Source: Bhargavaea beijingensis (GTDB lineage Bacteria > Bacillota > Bacilli > Bacillales_A > Planococcaceae). Taken from it: DNA of 64,000 bases. The first letter of the stretch is position 1; the number at the start of each line of letters is the position of its first letter. Made by a program: the position numbers and the translations under genes. Below the pieces are notes generated by a model that saw only the letters and a program-made list of their open reading frames with translations, searched no databases and was not told the DNA's origin. The stretch is from assembly GCF_900101985.1 (NCBI RefSeq), contig NZ_FNAR01000001.1:186001-250000 (forward strand), given 5' to 3'. Of this stretch, positions 1-7,759 are shown in pieces.

Positions 1-809
1 GCTATACACCGGACGACCCGGATAGCCGCTTTGCGGTGGACGGCGTATCGTTCGATATGCAGGCGGGTGAATGGATCGCCGTCGTCGGCCACAACGGCTC
101 TGGCAAGTCGACGCTGGCACGGCTCATCATCGGCCTCCTGTTCCCGCAGGAGGGGACCGTCGGGCTGTTCGGCGACCCGCTCACGGAGGACAATCTGTGG
201 GAAAAGCGCTCGCAGATGGGCATGGTGTTCCAGAACCCCGATAACCAGTTTGTCGGAGCAACCGTGCAGGACGATGTCGCTTTCGCCCTTGAAAACAACG
301 GCATCCCGTTCGGGGAGATGACGCTCCGTGTGCAGAATGCACTGGAACAGGTCAAGATGGACACCTTCCTTGACCATGAGCCGCACCATCTGTCGGGCGG
401 CCAGAAGCAGCGTGTGGCCATCGCAGGGGCTCTGGCGCTCCGCCCGAGGCTGCTGATCCTGGACGAGGCGACTTCGATGCTCGATCCCCAGGGGCGCGAG
501 GAAGTCATCCGGGTCATTCTCGAACTAAGAGAAAAGACGGGACTGTCCGTCATTTCGATCACCCATGATCTGGAGGAAGCGCTGCTTGCTGACCGGGTTG
601 TGATCATGAACGGCGGCCGGAAGTTCGCGGAAGGAACGCCGCAGGACGTCTTTCTGAAGGGAGAGGCACTGACGGCACTCGGGCTCGATTTGCCGTTCGC
701 CATGCGGCTGTCCGCCCTTCTCAAGGAGCAGGGGATCCCGACAGAGCCCGGAACAATGACGGAACGGAAGTTGGTGGAGCAGCTATGGACATTGCACTCG
801 AACAGGTAG
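1..809 (+). CDS. ecfA1: Energy-coupling factor transporter ATPase EcfA1 (5' end cut off)
   Basis: ATP-binding subunit of an ECF vitamin/cofactor importer, acting on the cytoplasmic face with EcfA2 and EcfT. The frame is already open at base 3 and 268 residues are visible, so the true start lies left of the window. Motifs seen in order: Walker A GHNGSGKST, ABC signature LSGGQKQRVAIAG, Walker B LLILDEATSMLD and the switch histidine in SITHDLEEA. The stop overlaps the start of the next ABC gene by 25 bases, which points to translational coupling in an ecfA1-ecfA2-ecfT operon. No substrate-binding S subunit lies here, so the module is probably shared between several S components, as is known for group II ECF systems. 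Confidence 0.95.
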   Translation, partial: YTPDDPDSRFAVDGVSFDMQAGEWIAVVGHNGSGKSTLARLIIGLLFPQEGTVGLFGDPLTEDNLWEKRSQMGMVFQNPDNQFVGATVQDDVAFALENNGIPFGEMTLRVQNALEQVKMDTFLDHEPHHLSGGQKQRVAIAGALALRPRLLILDEATSMLDPQGREEVIRVILELREKTGLSVISITHDLEEALLADRVVIMNGGRKFAEGTPQDVFLKGEALTALGLDLPFAMRLSALLKEQGIPTEPGTMTERKLVEQLWTLHSNR

Positions 810-1657
810 GTTACACATACGCCGCGGGCACGCCGTTCCAGAAGCGGGCTCTCCATGATGTGAACGTCCGCATCCCTTCGGGCTCCTATACGGCCATCAT
901 CGGACACACAGGCTCCGGCAAATCGACGCTCCTGCAGCATCTGAACGGCCTTCTGAAGCCGACGGCGGGCAGAGTCCGCATCGGGGATACAGAAGTCACC
1001 AAGGAGACGAAAGGCAAGCAGTTGAAGCCGGTCCGCCGCAAAGTCGGCATTGTTTTCCAGTTTCCCGAACACCAGCTGTTCGAGGAAACTGTACTGAAAG
1101 ACGTCATGTTCGGCCCGCTGAACTTCGGTGTGCAGGAAGAAGAGGCAAAAGCCCGGGCACTCCGGTGGATCAATCGTCTCGGCCTGCCGGAAGGGACGGC
1201 GGAAAAGTCGCCGTTTGACCTGTCTGGCGGACAGATGCGGCGTGTCGCGATTGCGGGAGTGCTCGCGATGGAGCCGGATGTGCTCGTCCTGGACGAGCCC
1301 ACCGCGGGGCTGGACCCTGCCGGCCGCAAGGAGATCATGGACCTGTTCTACGAGCTGCACGAACAGCGGGACATGACGACGATCCTCGTCACCCACAGCA
1401 TGGAGGACGCCGCTCGCTATGCGGACCACATGATTGTCATGCATGACGGCACAGACGTCCTCCAGGGGCCTCCAGGGGAAGTGTTCGGGGATGCGGAGCG
1501 CCTCGCAGGCTGGCGCCTCGGTGTCCCTCGCACCGTCAGCTTCCAGCGGCTGTACGAGGAAGGCGCAGGCCTGCCGCACGGTCCTGCGGCACTCACCGAA
1601 GAGCAGCTCGCATCCTATCTCGCGGCGCACCTCGGGGAAGGGGGCAGCGCATCATGA
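785..1657 (+). CDS. ecfA2: Energy-coupling factor transporter ATPase EcfA2
   Basis: Second ATPase of the ECF importer, pairing with EcfA1 to drive EcfT. The 290-residue protein is normal family length. Walker A GHTGSGKST lies near residue 40, signature LSGGQMRRVAIAG near 152, Walker B DVLVLDEPTAGLDP just after, and the H-loop histidine in VTHSMEDAA. The ATG at 785 lies inside the end of ecfA1, and the stop overlaps the ecfT start by four bases. The ecfA1-ecfA2-ecfT-truA-rplM-rpsI order is the one known from Bacillus, which supports orthology. Confidence 0.95.
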   Translation: MDIALEQVGYTYAAGTPFQKRALHDVNVRIPSGSYTAIIGHTGSGKSTLLQHLNGLLKPTAGRVRIGDTEVTKETKGKQLKPVRRKVGIVFQFPEHQLFEETVLKDVMFGPLNFGVQEEEAKARALRWINRLGLPEGTAEKSPFDLSGGQMRRVAIAGVLAMEPDVLVLDEPTAGLDPAGRKEIMDLFYELHEQRDMTTILVTHSMEDAARYADHMIVMHDGTDVLQGPPGEVFGDAERLAGWRLGVPRTVSFQRLYEEGAGLPHGPAALTEEQLASYLAAHLGEGGSAS

Positions 1658-2451
1658 TGGAGAAAATGGTGTTCGGCCGCTACATCCCGGGCGATTCGTT
1701 CGTCCACCGGCTCGACCCCCGATCGAAGCTGATTTTCGTTTTCATCTTCATCGCGGCCGTATTCCTCGCGAACAGCACCTTAAGCTACGCGCTCCTGCTC
1801 GCTTTCACCTTGCTGTCAATCCTGGCATCCAAAGTGCGCATCGGATTCCTGATCGGCGGCCTGAAGCCGGTCATGTTCCTGATTGCTTTCACATTCCTTT
1901 TGCACATCTTCTTCACGAAAGAAGGCGACCTGCTGTTTGAGCTCGGTTTCCTGAAAATCTATGAGGAAGGCTTGCGGCAGGGAATCTATATCTCGGTCCG
2001 GTTCCTCGTGCTCGTCCTGATGACGTCGCTCCTGACATTGACGACGTCGCCGATCTCGATCACGGACGGCCTCGAGGTGCTCTTGAACCCGCTGAAGAAA
2101 GTGAAGTTCCCGGTCCACGAGCTTGCCCTGATGATGTCGATCTCGCTCCGTTTTATCCCGACATTGATGGACGAGACCGACAAGATCCTGAAGGCCCAGC
2201 TGGCCCGGGGGTCGGACATTTCGTCGGGAACAATGAAAGAACGCGTCCAGGCGGTCGTGCCGCTGCTCGTCCCGCTTTTCGTCAGCGCCTTTAAGCGCGC
2301 CGAAGACCTCGCCATCGCGATGGAAGTCCGCGGCTACCGTGGGGGAGAGGGGCGGACCCGCTACCGTCAATTAAAGTGGGACTGGCGGGACACGACCGCG
2401 CTGCTCATCCTGCTTGCAGTGATTATCGCCCTCTGGTTCCTGAGGGGATGA
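1654..2451 (+). CDS. ecfT: ECF transporter transmembrane component EcfT
   Basis: Membrane scaffold of the ECF importer, joining the two ATPases to exchangeable substrate-binding S subunits. The 265-residue protein has hydrophobic segments near residues 27-45, 48-62, 70-90, 115-135 and a final one at 245-262. The two coupling-helix signatures are visible: ARG in AQLARGSD near 187, and a variant VRG in MEVRGYRGG near 225, where the family usually has ARG. The ATG overlaps the ecfA2 stop (ATGA). It is the last gene of the ecf group; a short 20-bp-phased repeat follows before truA. Confidence 0.94.
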   Translation: MMEKMVFGRYIPGDSFVHRLDPRSKLIFVFIFIAAVFLANSTLSYALLLAFTLLSILASKVRIGFLIGGLKPVMFLIAFTFLLHIFFTKEGDLLFELGFLKIYEEGLRQGIYISVRFLVLVLMTSLLTLTTSPISITDGLEVLLNPLKKVKFPVHELALMMSISLRFIPTLMDETDKILKAQLARGSDISSGTMKERVQAVVPLLVPLFVSAFKRAEDLAIAMEVRGYRGGEGRTRYRQLKWDWRDTTALLILLAVIIALWFLRG

Positions 2452-2459
2452 TCCCGGCG

Positions 2460-2545
2460 GGTTCGGACTTAGAGTAGGGGGGGCGCCCGATTCGTACTTA
2501 GGGTCCGCGATTCTTACTTACAGTCCCCGGTCCGGACTTACACAC
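2460..2545 (+). repeat. Short 20-bp-phased intergenic repeat between ecfT and truA
   Basis: Four degenerate units share a core ending in ACTTA. The ACTTA cores begin at 2467, 2496, 2516 and 2536, giving spacings of 29, 20 and 20. The unit heads read GGTTCGGACTTA, GATTCGTACTTA, GATTCTTACTTA and GTCCGGACTTA. The stretch is non-coding and ends just before the truA ribosome-binding site. Its function is unknown; the layout resembles the 21-bp arrays elsewhere in this window, but the core word differs. Confidence 0.6.
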
Positions 2546-2570
2546 CCGGCTACCTGAAAGGAGAGATCCC

Positions 2571-3317
2571 ATGCCACGCATCAAACTGATCATCGCCTAT
2601 GACGGAAGCGGTTTCGAAGGCTATCAGATCCAGCCGAAGGGGCGCACCGTCCAGGGCGAGCTGGAACAGGCGCTCTCCGTGATCCATAAGGGGGAGGCGG
2701 TCCGTGTGCACGCTTCCGGCCGGACAGATGCCGGCGTGCATGCGAGCGGACAGGTCGTCCACTTCGATACGCCGCTCGGCATCCCGGACGGCCGCTGGGC
2801 CATGGCGCTCAATACGCGCCTCCCGGGGGCCATCCGCGTCCTCTCCGCGGAGACGGTGCCTGACCGCTTCCACGCGCGCTTTTCTGCGACGGGGAAGACC
2901 TACCGGTATATCTGGCACCTGTCCGAAGTCATCAGCCCGTTCAGGCGGTATTTCACGACGCCGTCACTCGGTGTGACACCGGATGTGGCCAAGATGGAGG
3001 AGGGAGCCCGGCACCTGATCGGCACCCACGACTTCACAAGCTTCTGCTCGGCGAAGACCGATGTGGAGGACAAGGTCCGCACCGTCGAATCGATCCGGTT
3101 CGAGCGGCACGGAGAGGAGCTCCATATGGTGATCACCGGGAGCGGCTTCCTGTACAACATGGTCCGCATCATCGCCGGCACCCTCTGGATGTGCGGCAAG
3201 GGGGAACTGGATCCAGCAGGCATCCCCGGCATCCTCGCGGCAAAGGACCGGTCCAAAGCCGGAAAAACCGCGCAGGCACAAGGTTTGTACCTTGAAAAGG
3301 TGCGCTACGGGGAATGA
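2571..3317 (+). CDS. truA: tRNA pseudouridine(38-40) synthase TruA
   Basis: Converts uridine to pseudouridine at positions 38-40 of the tRNA anticodon arm. The protein is 248 residues, the usual bacterial length. The catalytic aspartate sits in SGRTDAGVHASGQV near residue 52. Further family blocks are FHARFSATGKTYRY near 105 and GSGFLYNMVRIIAGTL near 190. The ATG at 2571 follows AAGGAGAG at good spacing. It lies between the ECF module and the rplM-rpsI operon, as in Bacillus. Confidence 0.96.
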   Translation: MPRIKLIIAYDGSGFEGYQIQPKGRTVQGELEQALSVIHKGEAVRVHASGRTDAGVHASGQVVHFDTPLGIPDGRWAMALNTRLPGAIRVLSAETVPDRFHARFSATGKTYRYIWHLSEVISPFRRYFTTPSLGVTPDVAKMEEGARHLIGTHDFTSFCSAKTDVEDKVRTVESIRFERHGEELHMVITGSGFLYNMVRIIAGTLWMCGKGELDPAGIPGILAAKDRSKAGKTAQAQGLYLEKVRYGE

Positions 3318-3349
3318 AACAACTTTTCCTGGCGTACACACAAAAACAG

Positions 3350-3378
3350 TTGACTTCAATGCCAATTCAAGGTATGAT
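3350..3378 (+). promoter_or_regulatory. Sigma-A promoter of rplM-rpsI
   Basis: TTGACT at 3350-3355 and TATGAT at 3373-3378 are separated by exactly 17 bases. The promoter lies about 125 bases upstream of the rplM start, leaving a long untranslated leader. Confidence 0.85.
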
Positions 3379-3384
3379 GATAAA

Positions 3385-3495
3385 CGGTATTTCGATAACC
3401 CCACTAAGAATGCCCCGGTAAGGTTTCTTTGTGTTTGGGATAGAGAATCGGAACTTGGAACTCGGAACTTTTGATTGAGTGAAATTTAGGAGGAC
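3385..3495 (+). promoter_or_regulatory. rplM 5' leader, candidate L13 autoregulatory leader
   Basis: About 110 bases separate the promoter from the rplM ribosome-binding site. An L13-responsive leader RNA is known upstream of rplM in low-GC Gram-positives, and both position and length fit. I did not confirm its consensus structure by eye, so this is a positional inference. The stretch contains repeated GAATCGGAACTTGGAA-like words near 3447-3470. Confidence 0.4.
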
Positions 3496-3501
3496 TAACA
3501 A

Positions 3502-3939
3502 ATGCGTACAACGTACATGGCGAAAGCCCAAGAAGTCGAGCGCAAGTGGCTCGTTGTCGACGCAGAGGGCAAGACGCTCGGCCGTCTATCGTCCGAAGTC
3601 GCAGCAATCCTGCGCGGCAAGCATAAACCAACGTACACTCCGAACGTGGACACAGGCGACCACGTCATCATCATTAATGCAGAAAAGATCGAAATGACTG
3701 GCAACAAACTCCAGAATAAGATCTACTACCGTCACACCGGCCACCCGGGCGGCATCCGCCAGCGTACTGCAGGCGAAATGCGCGAGAAGTATCCTACAAA
3801 GCTTCTTGAAACGTCCATCAAAGGCATGCTTCCAAAAGGCCCGCTCGGCCGTCAGATGTACCGCAAACTGCATGTTTACGCAGGCGCTGAACATCCACAC
3901 GCAGCACAACAACCGGAAGTCTACGAACTTCGCGGGTAA
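3502..3939 (+). CDS. rplM: 50S ribosomal protein L13
   Basis: Assembly protein of the large ribosomal subunit. The 145-residue length is typical. Family landmarks are the N-terminal [16 protein letters not shown] block, the [15 protein letters not shown] block near residue 55, and [13 protein letters not shown] near 110. The ATG at 3502 follows AGGAGG. It is cotranscribed with rpsI, 18 bases downstream. Confidence 0.97.
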   Translation: MRTTYMAKAQEVERKWLVVDAEGKTLGRLSSEVAAILRGKHKPTYTPNVDTGDHVIIINAEKIEMTGNKLQNKIYYRHTGHPGGIRQRTAGEMREKYPTKLLETSIKGMLPKGPLGRQMYRKLHVYAGAEHPHAAQQPEVYELRG

Positions 3940-3957
3940 TTAAGAGGAGGAACCACT

Positions 3958-4350
3958 TTGGCACAAGTTCAATACATCGGCACTGGCCGCCGCAAGACTT
4001 CCGTTGCCCGCGTACGCCTCGTACCCGGCGAAGGCAAAGTCATCATCAACGGCCGTGACGCAGAAGATTACATTCCATTCGAAACACTCCGTGAAGTCAT
4101 CAAGCAACCGCTTGTAGCGACTGAAACTCTCGGCAGCTACGACGTTCTCGTCAACGTCAACGGCGGCGGCTACACTGGACAAGCCGGCGCAATCCGCCAC
4201 GGCGTTGCCCGTGCCCTGCTTCAGGTAGACCCTGACTTCCGCCCTGCGCTCAAATCCGCAGGTCTCCTCACACGTGACCCACGCATGAAGGAACGGAAGA
4301 AGTACGGCCTCAAAGGCGCGCGTCGTGCACCTCAATTCTCGAAGCGCTGA
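3958..4350 (+). CDS. rpsI: 30S ribosomal protein S9
   Basis: Small-subunit protein whose C-terminal tail reaches the P-site tRNA. The 130 residues begin with [20 protein letters not shown] and end in the conserved basic tail [10 protein letters not shown]. Translation starts at TTG (3958), preceded by AGAGGAGG. A terminator follows directly. In B. subtilis the next genes would be ybaJ-ybaK-cwlD; here unrelated genes follow for about 42 kb. Confidence 0.97.
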   Translation: MAQVQYIGTGRRKTSVARVRLVPGEGKVIINGRDAEDYIPFETLREVIKQPLVATETLGSYDVLVNVNGGGYTGQAGAIRHGVARALLQVDPDFRPALKSAGLLTRDPRMKERKKYGLKGARRAPQFSKR

Positions 4351-4367
4351 TTTTCAACAGCTCAAAG

Positions 4368-4400
4368 GCTCTCAACCATTTTGGTTGGGGGCTTTTTTGT
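4368..4400 (+). terminator. Rho-independent terminator after rpsI
   Basis: The arms GCTCTCAACC and GGTTGGGGGC pair with one G-U, around a short AT loop, and are followed by a run of six T residues. Confidence 0.88.
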
Positions 4401-4440
4401 TATGATTAATAAGATAAGAGACGCAAGAGGAGGCCCATTC

Positions 4441-5061
4441 TTGAAAATCATAATATTAGGCGGGACCGGGCGGGTTGGCAGCCATATCGTCAAGTATGCC
4501 CTTCAGGACGGACACCATGTCACCGTCCTTGCCCGTCACCCGGAGAACGTTCAACTCAATGATGAACGCCTCACAGTCATCCAAGGCGATGCACTAGACG
4601 AAGAAGCGATTGCACAAGCTATGAATGGAATGGATGTGGTCATCAGCGCGCTCAATACGGACGGAGGCACGACACTCTCGGAAAGCATGCCGCTGATTCT
4701 CACAGCCATGAAAGCAGAAGGAATCAGGCGGATCATTACAATCGGGACCGCCGGAATCCTGCAGAGCCGGGTGGCGCCGGATGTCTTGCGCTACCGGTCC
4801 AGCGAGTCCAGACGGAAAACGACCCGGGCCGCAGAAGAACATGAAAAGGTCTACCATATACTCAGTCAATCCGATTTCGACTGGACCATTGTCTGTCCGA
4901 CCTATTTGCCGGACGGCGAGCGTTTGGGCACCTACCGGACAGAAACCGATTTCCTGCCGGAAGGCGGCAGCCGGATTTCCGTTCCGGACACCGCAGAATT
5001 TGCGTATAGCCTGATCGAAAGCGGTGAACATATCAAAAAGCGTGTGGGGATCGCCTACTAA
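4441..5061 (+). CDS. NAD(P)-binding, NmrA/SDR-a-like protein
   Basis: Atypical short-chain dehydrogenase fold protein of 206 residues; its substrate cannot be read from sequence. The nucleotide-binding motif GGTGRVGSH sits at residues 7-15. It is followed by VLARHPENV at the second strand and by ALNTDGG at the NN-type position. Similar proteins bind NAD(P)H as redox sensors or reduce flavins and sugars. I chose the TTG at 4441 because AGAGGAGG lies 7 bases before it; the longer frame back to 4381 runs through the rpsI terminator. It is a single-gene unit with its own terminator. Confidence 0.8.
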   Translation: MKIIILGGTGRVGSHIVKYALQDGHHVTVLARHPENVQLNDERLTVIQGDALDEEAIAQAMNGMDVVISALNTDGGTTLSESMPLILTAMKAEGIRRIITIGTAGILQSRVAPDVLRYRSSESRRKTTRAAEEHEKVYHILSQSDFDWTIVCPTYLPDGERLGTYRTETDFLPEGGSRISVPDTAEFAYSLIESGEHIKKRVGIAY

Positions 5062-5079
5062 AAGAGGTTCATGCAAACG

Positions 5080-5112
5080 GCCCTTTCCGGTTTCAGCCGG
5101 AAAGGGCTCTTT
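5080..5112 (+). terminator. Terminator after the NAD(P)-binding protein gene
   Basis: The perfect arms GCCCTTTCCGG and CCGGAAAGGGC are followed by TCTTTAATA. Confidence 0.85.
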
Positions 5113-5204
5113 AATAATACCGAGATTTCGGCGGTGGACAGGTCGATTATGATAAAATATTCAAAAGACTCAAAGACGATTGGTTCACAAGGGGAGAATG
5201 TCGA

Positions 5205-5639
5205 ATGAAGCTGCTTTTTCCGTTGCTCGCATTGATTGGCGGCATTGCCGTCGCCATCCAGAGCCAGGTAAATGGGAACCTGGGCAGAAACGTCGGGGTG
5301 ATCGAAGCGTCGTTTATTTCGTTTCTGATCGGGACGCTCGCGCTGTTTTTTGCGGTTCTATTTGTCGGCAACGGCAACCTGCTGGCCATGGCATCGGTTC
5401 CGAAATGGCAGCTGATCGGGGGGCTGATGGGCGCGATTTATGTCATCATCCTTGTCTTCTCCGTACCTAAAATCGGCGTGGCTGCGACGCTTGCCGGAAT
5501 CATCGCGGGGCAAATGATCATGGGGGCGGTCATCGACCACTTCGGGCTGTTCGGAGGGGAACGCTTCCCGGTTGATGCGAAAAAGCTGCTCGCAATCGTG
5601 TTGCTGTTTGTATCGCTTTATTTATTTAATCAAAAGTAG
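5205..5639 (+). CDS. DMT-superfamily small transporter (DUF606/YdcZ type)
   Basis: Integral membrane protein of 144 residues with five hydrophobic segments, near residues 1-18, 37-55, 69-89, 95-112 and 126-141. The start GGIAVAIQSQVNGNLGR and the block VPKIGVAATLAGIIAGQM are typical of DUF606, which has half the length of a ten-helix EamA transporter. Members often work as dimers, or as fused or paired halves. The substrate is unknown. AGGGGAGA precedes the ATG. It is followed by a strong hairpin shared with the convergent nitric oxide synthase gene. Confidence 0.85.
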   Translation: MKLLFPLLALIGGIAVAIQSQVNGNLGRNVGVIEASFISFLIGTLALFFAVLFVGNGNLLAMASVPKWQLIGGLMGAIYVIILVFSVPKIGVAATLAGIIAGQMIMGAVIDHFGLFGGERFPVDAKKLLAIVLLFVSLYLFNQK

Positions 5640-5645
5640 GACTGC

Positions 5646-5675
5646 AAAGGGACCCATCCGCGGATGGGTCCCTTT
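5646..5675. terminator. Bidirectional terminator between the DMT gene and nos
   Basis: The arms AAAGGGACCCATCC and its complement form a nearly perfect hairpin. The gene on each strand ends at its edge; A and T tracts flank both sides. Confidence 0.85.
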
Positions 5676-6775
5676 CACAGTTCAGGAGGGTCCTGATAAA
5701 AATAGTTCGGAGTCAGCTTCTCATTGTTGTATGGCTTGTGGAAGATGTGCGTCGAAGCGGGAGACAGCGGCGGGATCAGCCAGGACCAGTTTCCGGTGAC
5801 AGGACGTCCGTGTTTCCGCTCATTTTCTTCGAACTTCCTGAACTGCTCGGCTGCCGTATGATGGTCGACCAGCGTGACGCCGGCCTGCTGGTACGAATGC
5901 AGCACGGCGATGTTCAGCTCGACGAGCGCGCGGTCGACCCAGAGCGACCTGCTCGAGGACGTATCCAGGCCGAACACATCCGCCACTGCCGGCAGAAGAT
6001 GATAACGTCCCTCATCCGCGAAGTTCCTCGCTCCGATCTCCGTGCCCATGTACCAGCCGTTAAACGGTGCCATCGGATACTCAATCCCGCCGATCTCAAG
6101 CAGCATATCCGAAATCATCGGGACGGCGTACCATTTCAGGCCAAGTTCGCCAAGTCCCTCATTGTCCGGATGGGTGATCGGCACTTCCATCACGGCATCG
6201 TCGGGAATCCCGAACAGCTCCGGTTCTTTTCCGTCTTCCCGGATGACGAGAGGGAGGACGTCAAACGGCGTGCCTTCCCCTTGCCAGCCGAGCTTCTCGC
6301 ACAGCCCGGTGAATTCAAGCGATGCGGGGTCGCCGGTCACCCCGTCGACAGCCTCGTACCCGGCATACCGGATCAGCTGATGGTTCAGGACGCGGAGCGG
6401 ATCGGCGCCGTTTTTCCTCGGAGGGAAAACGGTGATCGTGGAGCGGATTTTCCCGCCGTTCGTCGCGAATCGGATATGGTCAAGCAGTTGCCCATATGCT
6501 TCATCGGCGGTGCGCAGATGGCGGGCATCCACAACGTGAAGGGTATGCCAGAGCAGCCGTCCGATACAGCGGTTGCTGTTGCGCCACGCCATCCTTGCCC
6601 CATGGGTGAGTTCAGCGGATGTGTGGACATAGGTGCCGGTGGCTTCCACTTCCTCCCGGATTTCCCGGATCCGTTCTTCCTGCCGGTCCTCCGGGATTCC
6701 AAGCTCCGCGTAGCATTCCCTGATAAACTGTTCGGCTTTCATGATCAGTCGGTTGACCGTGGTCACTTGGTTCAT
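5675..6775 (-). CDS. nos: Bacterial nitric oxide synthase, oxygenase domain
   Basis: Heme enzyme oxidising L-arginine to citrulline and nitric oxide, borrowing electrons from cellular flavodoxin-type reductases because it has no reductase domain. The protein is 366 residues, very close to the Bacillus enzymes. The heme-thiolate cysteine lies in AWRNSNRCIGRL (about residue 70). The substrate-binding stretch is PFNGWYMGTEIGARN, with the arginine-binding glutamate in it. The C-terminal region reads NWSWLIPPLSP. I chose the ATG at 6775: GGAGG lies 10 bases before it and homologues start here, whereas the open frame upstream has no ribosome-binding site. In related bacteria NO from this enzyme protects against oxidative stress and antibiotics. 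Confidence 0.96.
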   Translation of the reverse strand: MNQVTTVNRLIMKAEQFIRECYAELGIPEDRQEERIREIREEVEATGTYVHTSAELTHGARMAWRNSNRCIGRLLWHTLHVVDARHLRTADEAYGQLLDHIRFATNGGKIRSTITVFPPRKNGADPLRVLNHQLIRYAGYEAVDGVTGDPASLEFTGLCEKLGWQGEGTPFDVLPLVIREDGKEPELFGIPDDAVMEVPITHPDNEGLGELGLKWYAVPMISDMLLEIGGIEYPMAPFNGWYMGTEIGARNFADEGRYHLLPAVADVFGLDTSSSRSLWVDRALVELNIAVLHSYQQAGVTLVDHHTAAEQFRKFEENERKHGRPVTGNWSWLIPPLSPASTHIFHKPYNNEKLTPNYFYQDPPEL

Positions 6776-6865
6776 TCGTCTCAACCTCCAGTACACAAAG
6801 TGTAGCATGGGCATCCGGTTAATCTTCGGTGAGACCGTGGAGGTTTGGTGAACGTTAACGGCAAA

Positions 6866-6895
6866 GAGCCTGCGTACCGGATTGCGGTACACAGG
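6866..6895 (-). terminator. Hairpin between the SET-domain gene and nos
   Basis: The arms GCCTGCGTACCG and CGGTACACAGGC pair with one mismatch. The T tract is weak on either strand, so it may be an attenuating or processing hairpin rather than a full terminator. Confidence 0.5.
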
Positions 6896-6913
6896 CTGAT
6901 AGATGATCGATGA

Positions 6914-7306
6914 TCAGGCTTCAGGTTCTTCTTCCCGGTCAAACCACAATTTTTCCTGGTCATCCACATCTCCATTGTAGTTGATGAGGATCTCCTCGCC
7001 CGTTTTGATGGGTGTATGGGCATAGAAGTTGAACGTATGGTTCTCGAAGCTGATTTCATAGGTCGCATTCGGCTCGTACGAGTGGTTGAACAGCATCCCG
7101 TAGCCGAGAAGGATGGCGGTATGGTTGAGACCGTACTCGAACGCGTAGTCCGCCAAAAGCGTCTGTTCGATATGCTCATGCTGGTCATTCGGATAGGCGA
7201 TCACCGGTGCCTGATGGATCAGCGCACCCTTACGGATATCACACGTGGCAAATACCCCTCTGTTGAACTCCCCGTCGCTTAGTGTCGAAGTCTTGATTTC
7301 GATCAA
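6914..7306 (-). CDS. SET-domain protein
   Basis: Small protein of 130 residues that is almost entirely a SET domain, the fold of lysine methyltransferases and a few other SAM-binding proteins. Visible SET motifs are GVFATCDIRKG near residue 16, the NHSYEPNA motif near 75 (consensus NHSCxPN, here with tyrosine for cysteine) and GEEILINYNGD near 105. Its substrate in bacteria is not known. The frame opens with GTG at 7315, but AGGTGA lies 5 bases before a TTG at 7306, giving an N-terminus of MIEIKTS; I prefer that start. It lies upstream of nos on the same strand, 138 bases away. Confidence 0.8.
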   Translation of the reverse strand: MIEIKTSTLSDGEFNRGVFATCDIRKGALIHQAPVIAYPNDQHEHIEQTLLADYAFEYGLNHTAILLGYGMLFNHSYEPNATYEISFENHTFNFYAHTPIKTGEEILINYNGDVDDQEKLWFDREEEPEA

Positions 7307-7541
7307 ACAATTCACCTGCTCATTTCTGATTTGAATTCATACACGGATGGTCTATATAAACTAAGAATAGTCGTCGGTATTCCCTCAGTATACAGCAGAA
7401 TGGCGGGGAGCGTGTACCGGGGGGCTTTTGGTGACATCAAACGCGGTCGCCGGCCGGATGGTTGACGTTTCAGTCAGGGTTGTCAACGACTCACCAGGGA
7501 TCAGGCGGGCCGGAACTCTCGGACCCGCTTGCTGCCGCGAA
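7307..7541. other. Intergenic stretch upstream of the SET-domain gene
   Basis: No convincing gene. It should contain the promoter of the minus-strand SET-domain gene. A short inverted pair, TTGACG and TGTCAA, lies near 7463-7488. Confidence 0.5.
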
Positions 7542-7716
7542 GGTTTCCGCATTCACCGGTCCGGTTTCGTCATTCGTCACTCTGGTTTCGTCATTCATCC
7601 CGATCATTTCGTCATTCGACAACTCGCGGGGCGTGAATGACGAAACCGGGGACTCGAATGACGAAACTGCAGCACTGAATGACGAAACCGCGGCCTCCAA
7701 TGACGAAACCGCATTC
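7542..7716. repeat. Inverted array of eight 21-bp units (core TTTCGTCATTC)
   Basis: Four forward units start at 7542, 7563, 7584 and 7605; most read GGTTTCGTCATTC plus 8 variable bases. Four inverted units start at 7633, 7654, 7675 and 7696, carrying GAATGACGAAAC. Every step within each half is exactly 21 bases. The two halves face each other across 7 bases and could fold into a long imperfect hairpin. Reading frames through it on both strands encode only 7-residue periodic peptides (NDET or VSSF), so I treat it as DNA/RNA structure, not protein. A related array lies at 31501. Confidence 0.85.
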
Positions 7717-7723
7717 CGGAATT

Positions 7724-7757
7724 AAAGCGCATCACCCTCACGGGGGCGATGCGCTTT
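7724..7757 (-). terminator. Terminator downstream of ptsI
   Basis: The perfect arms AAAGCGCATC and GATGCGCTTT flank a GC-rich loop at the 3' end of the minus-strand ptsHI operon. Confidence 0.75.
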
Positions 7758-7759
7758 TC

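Noticed and set aside
7542-7716. CRISPR array
   Set aside because: Units are only 21 bases including the variable part, half are inverted, and no cas genes are present.
7462-7725. Open frames of 69-87 codons on both strands with repeated NDET or VSSF peptides
   Set aside because: They arise from the 21-bp repeat array (21 is a multiple of 3), exist on both strands at once and lack ribosome-binding sites.
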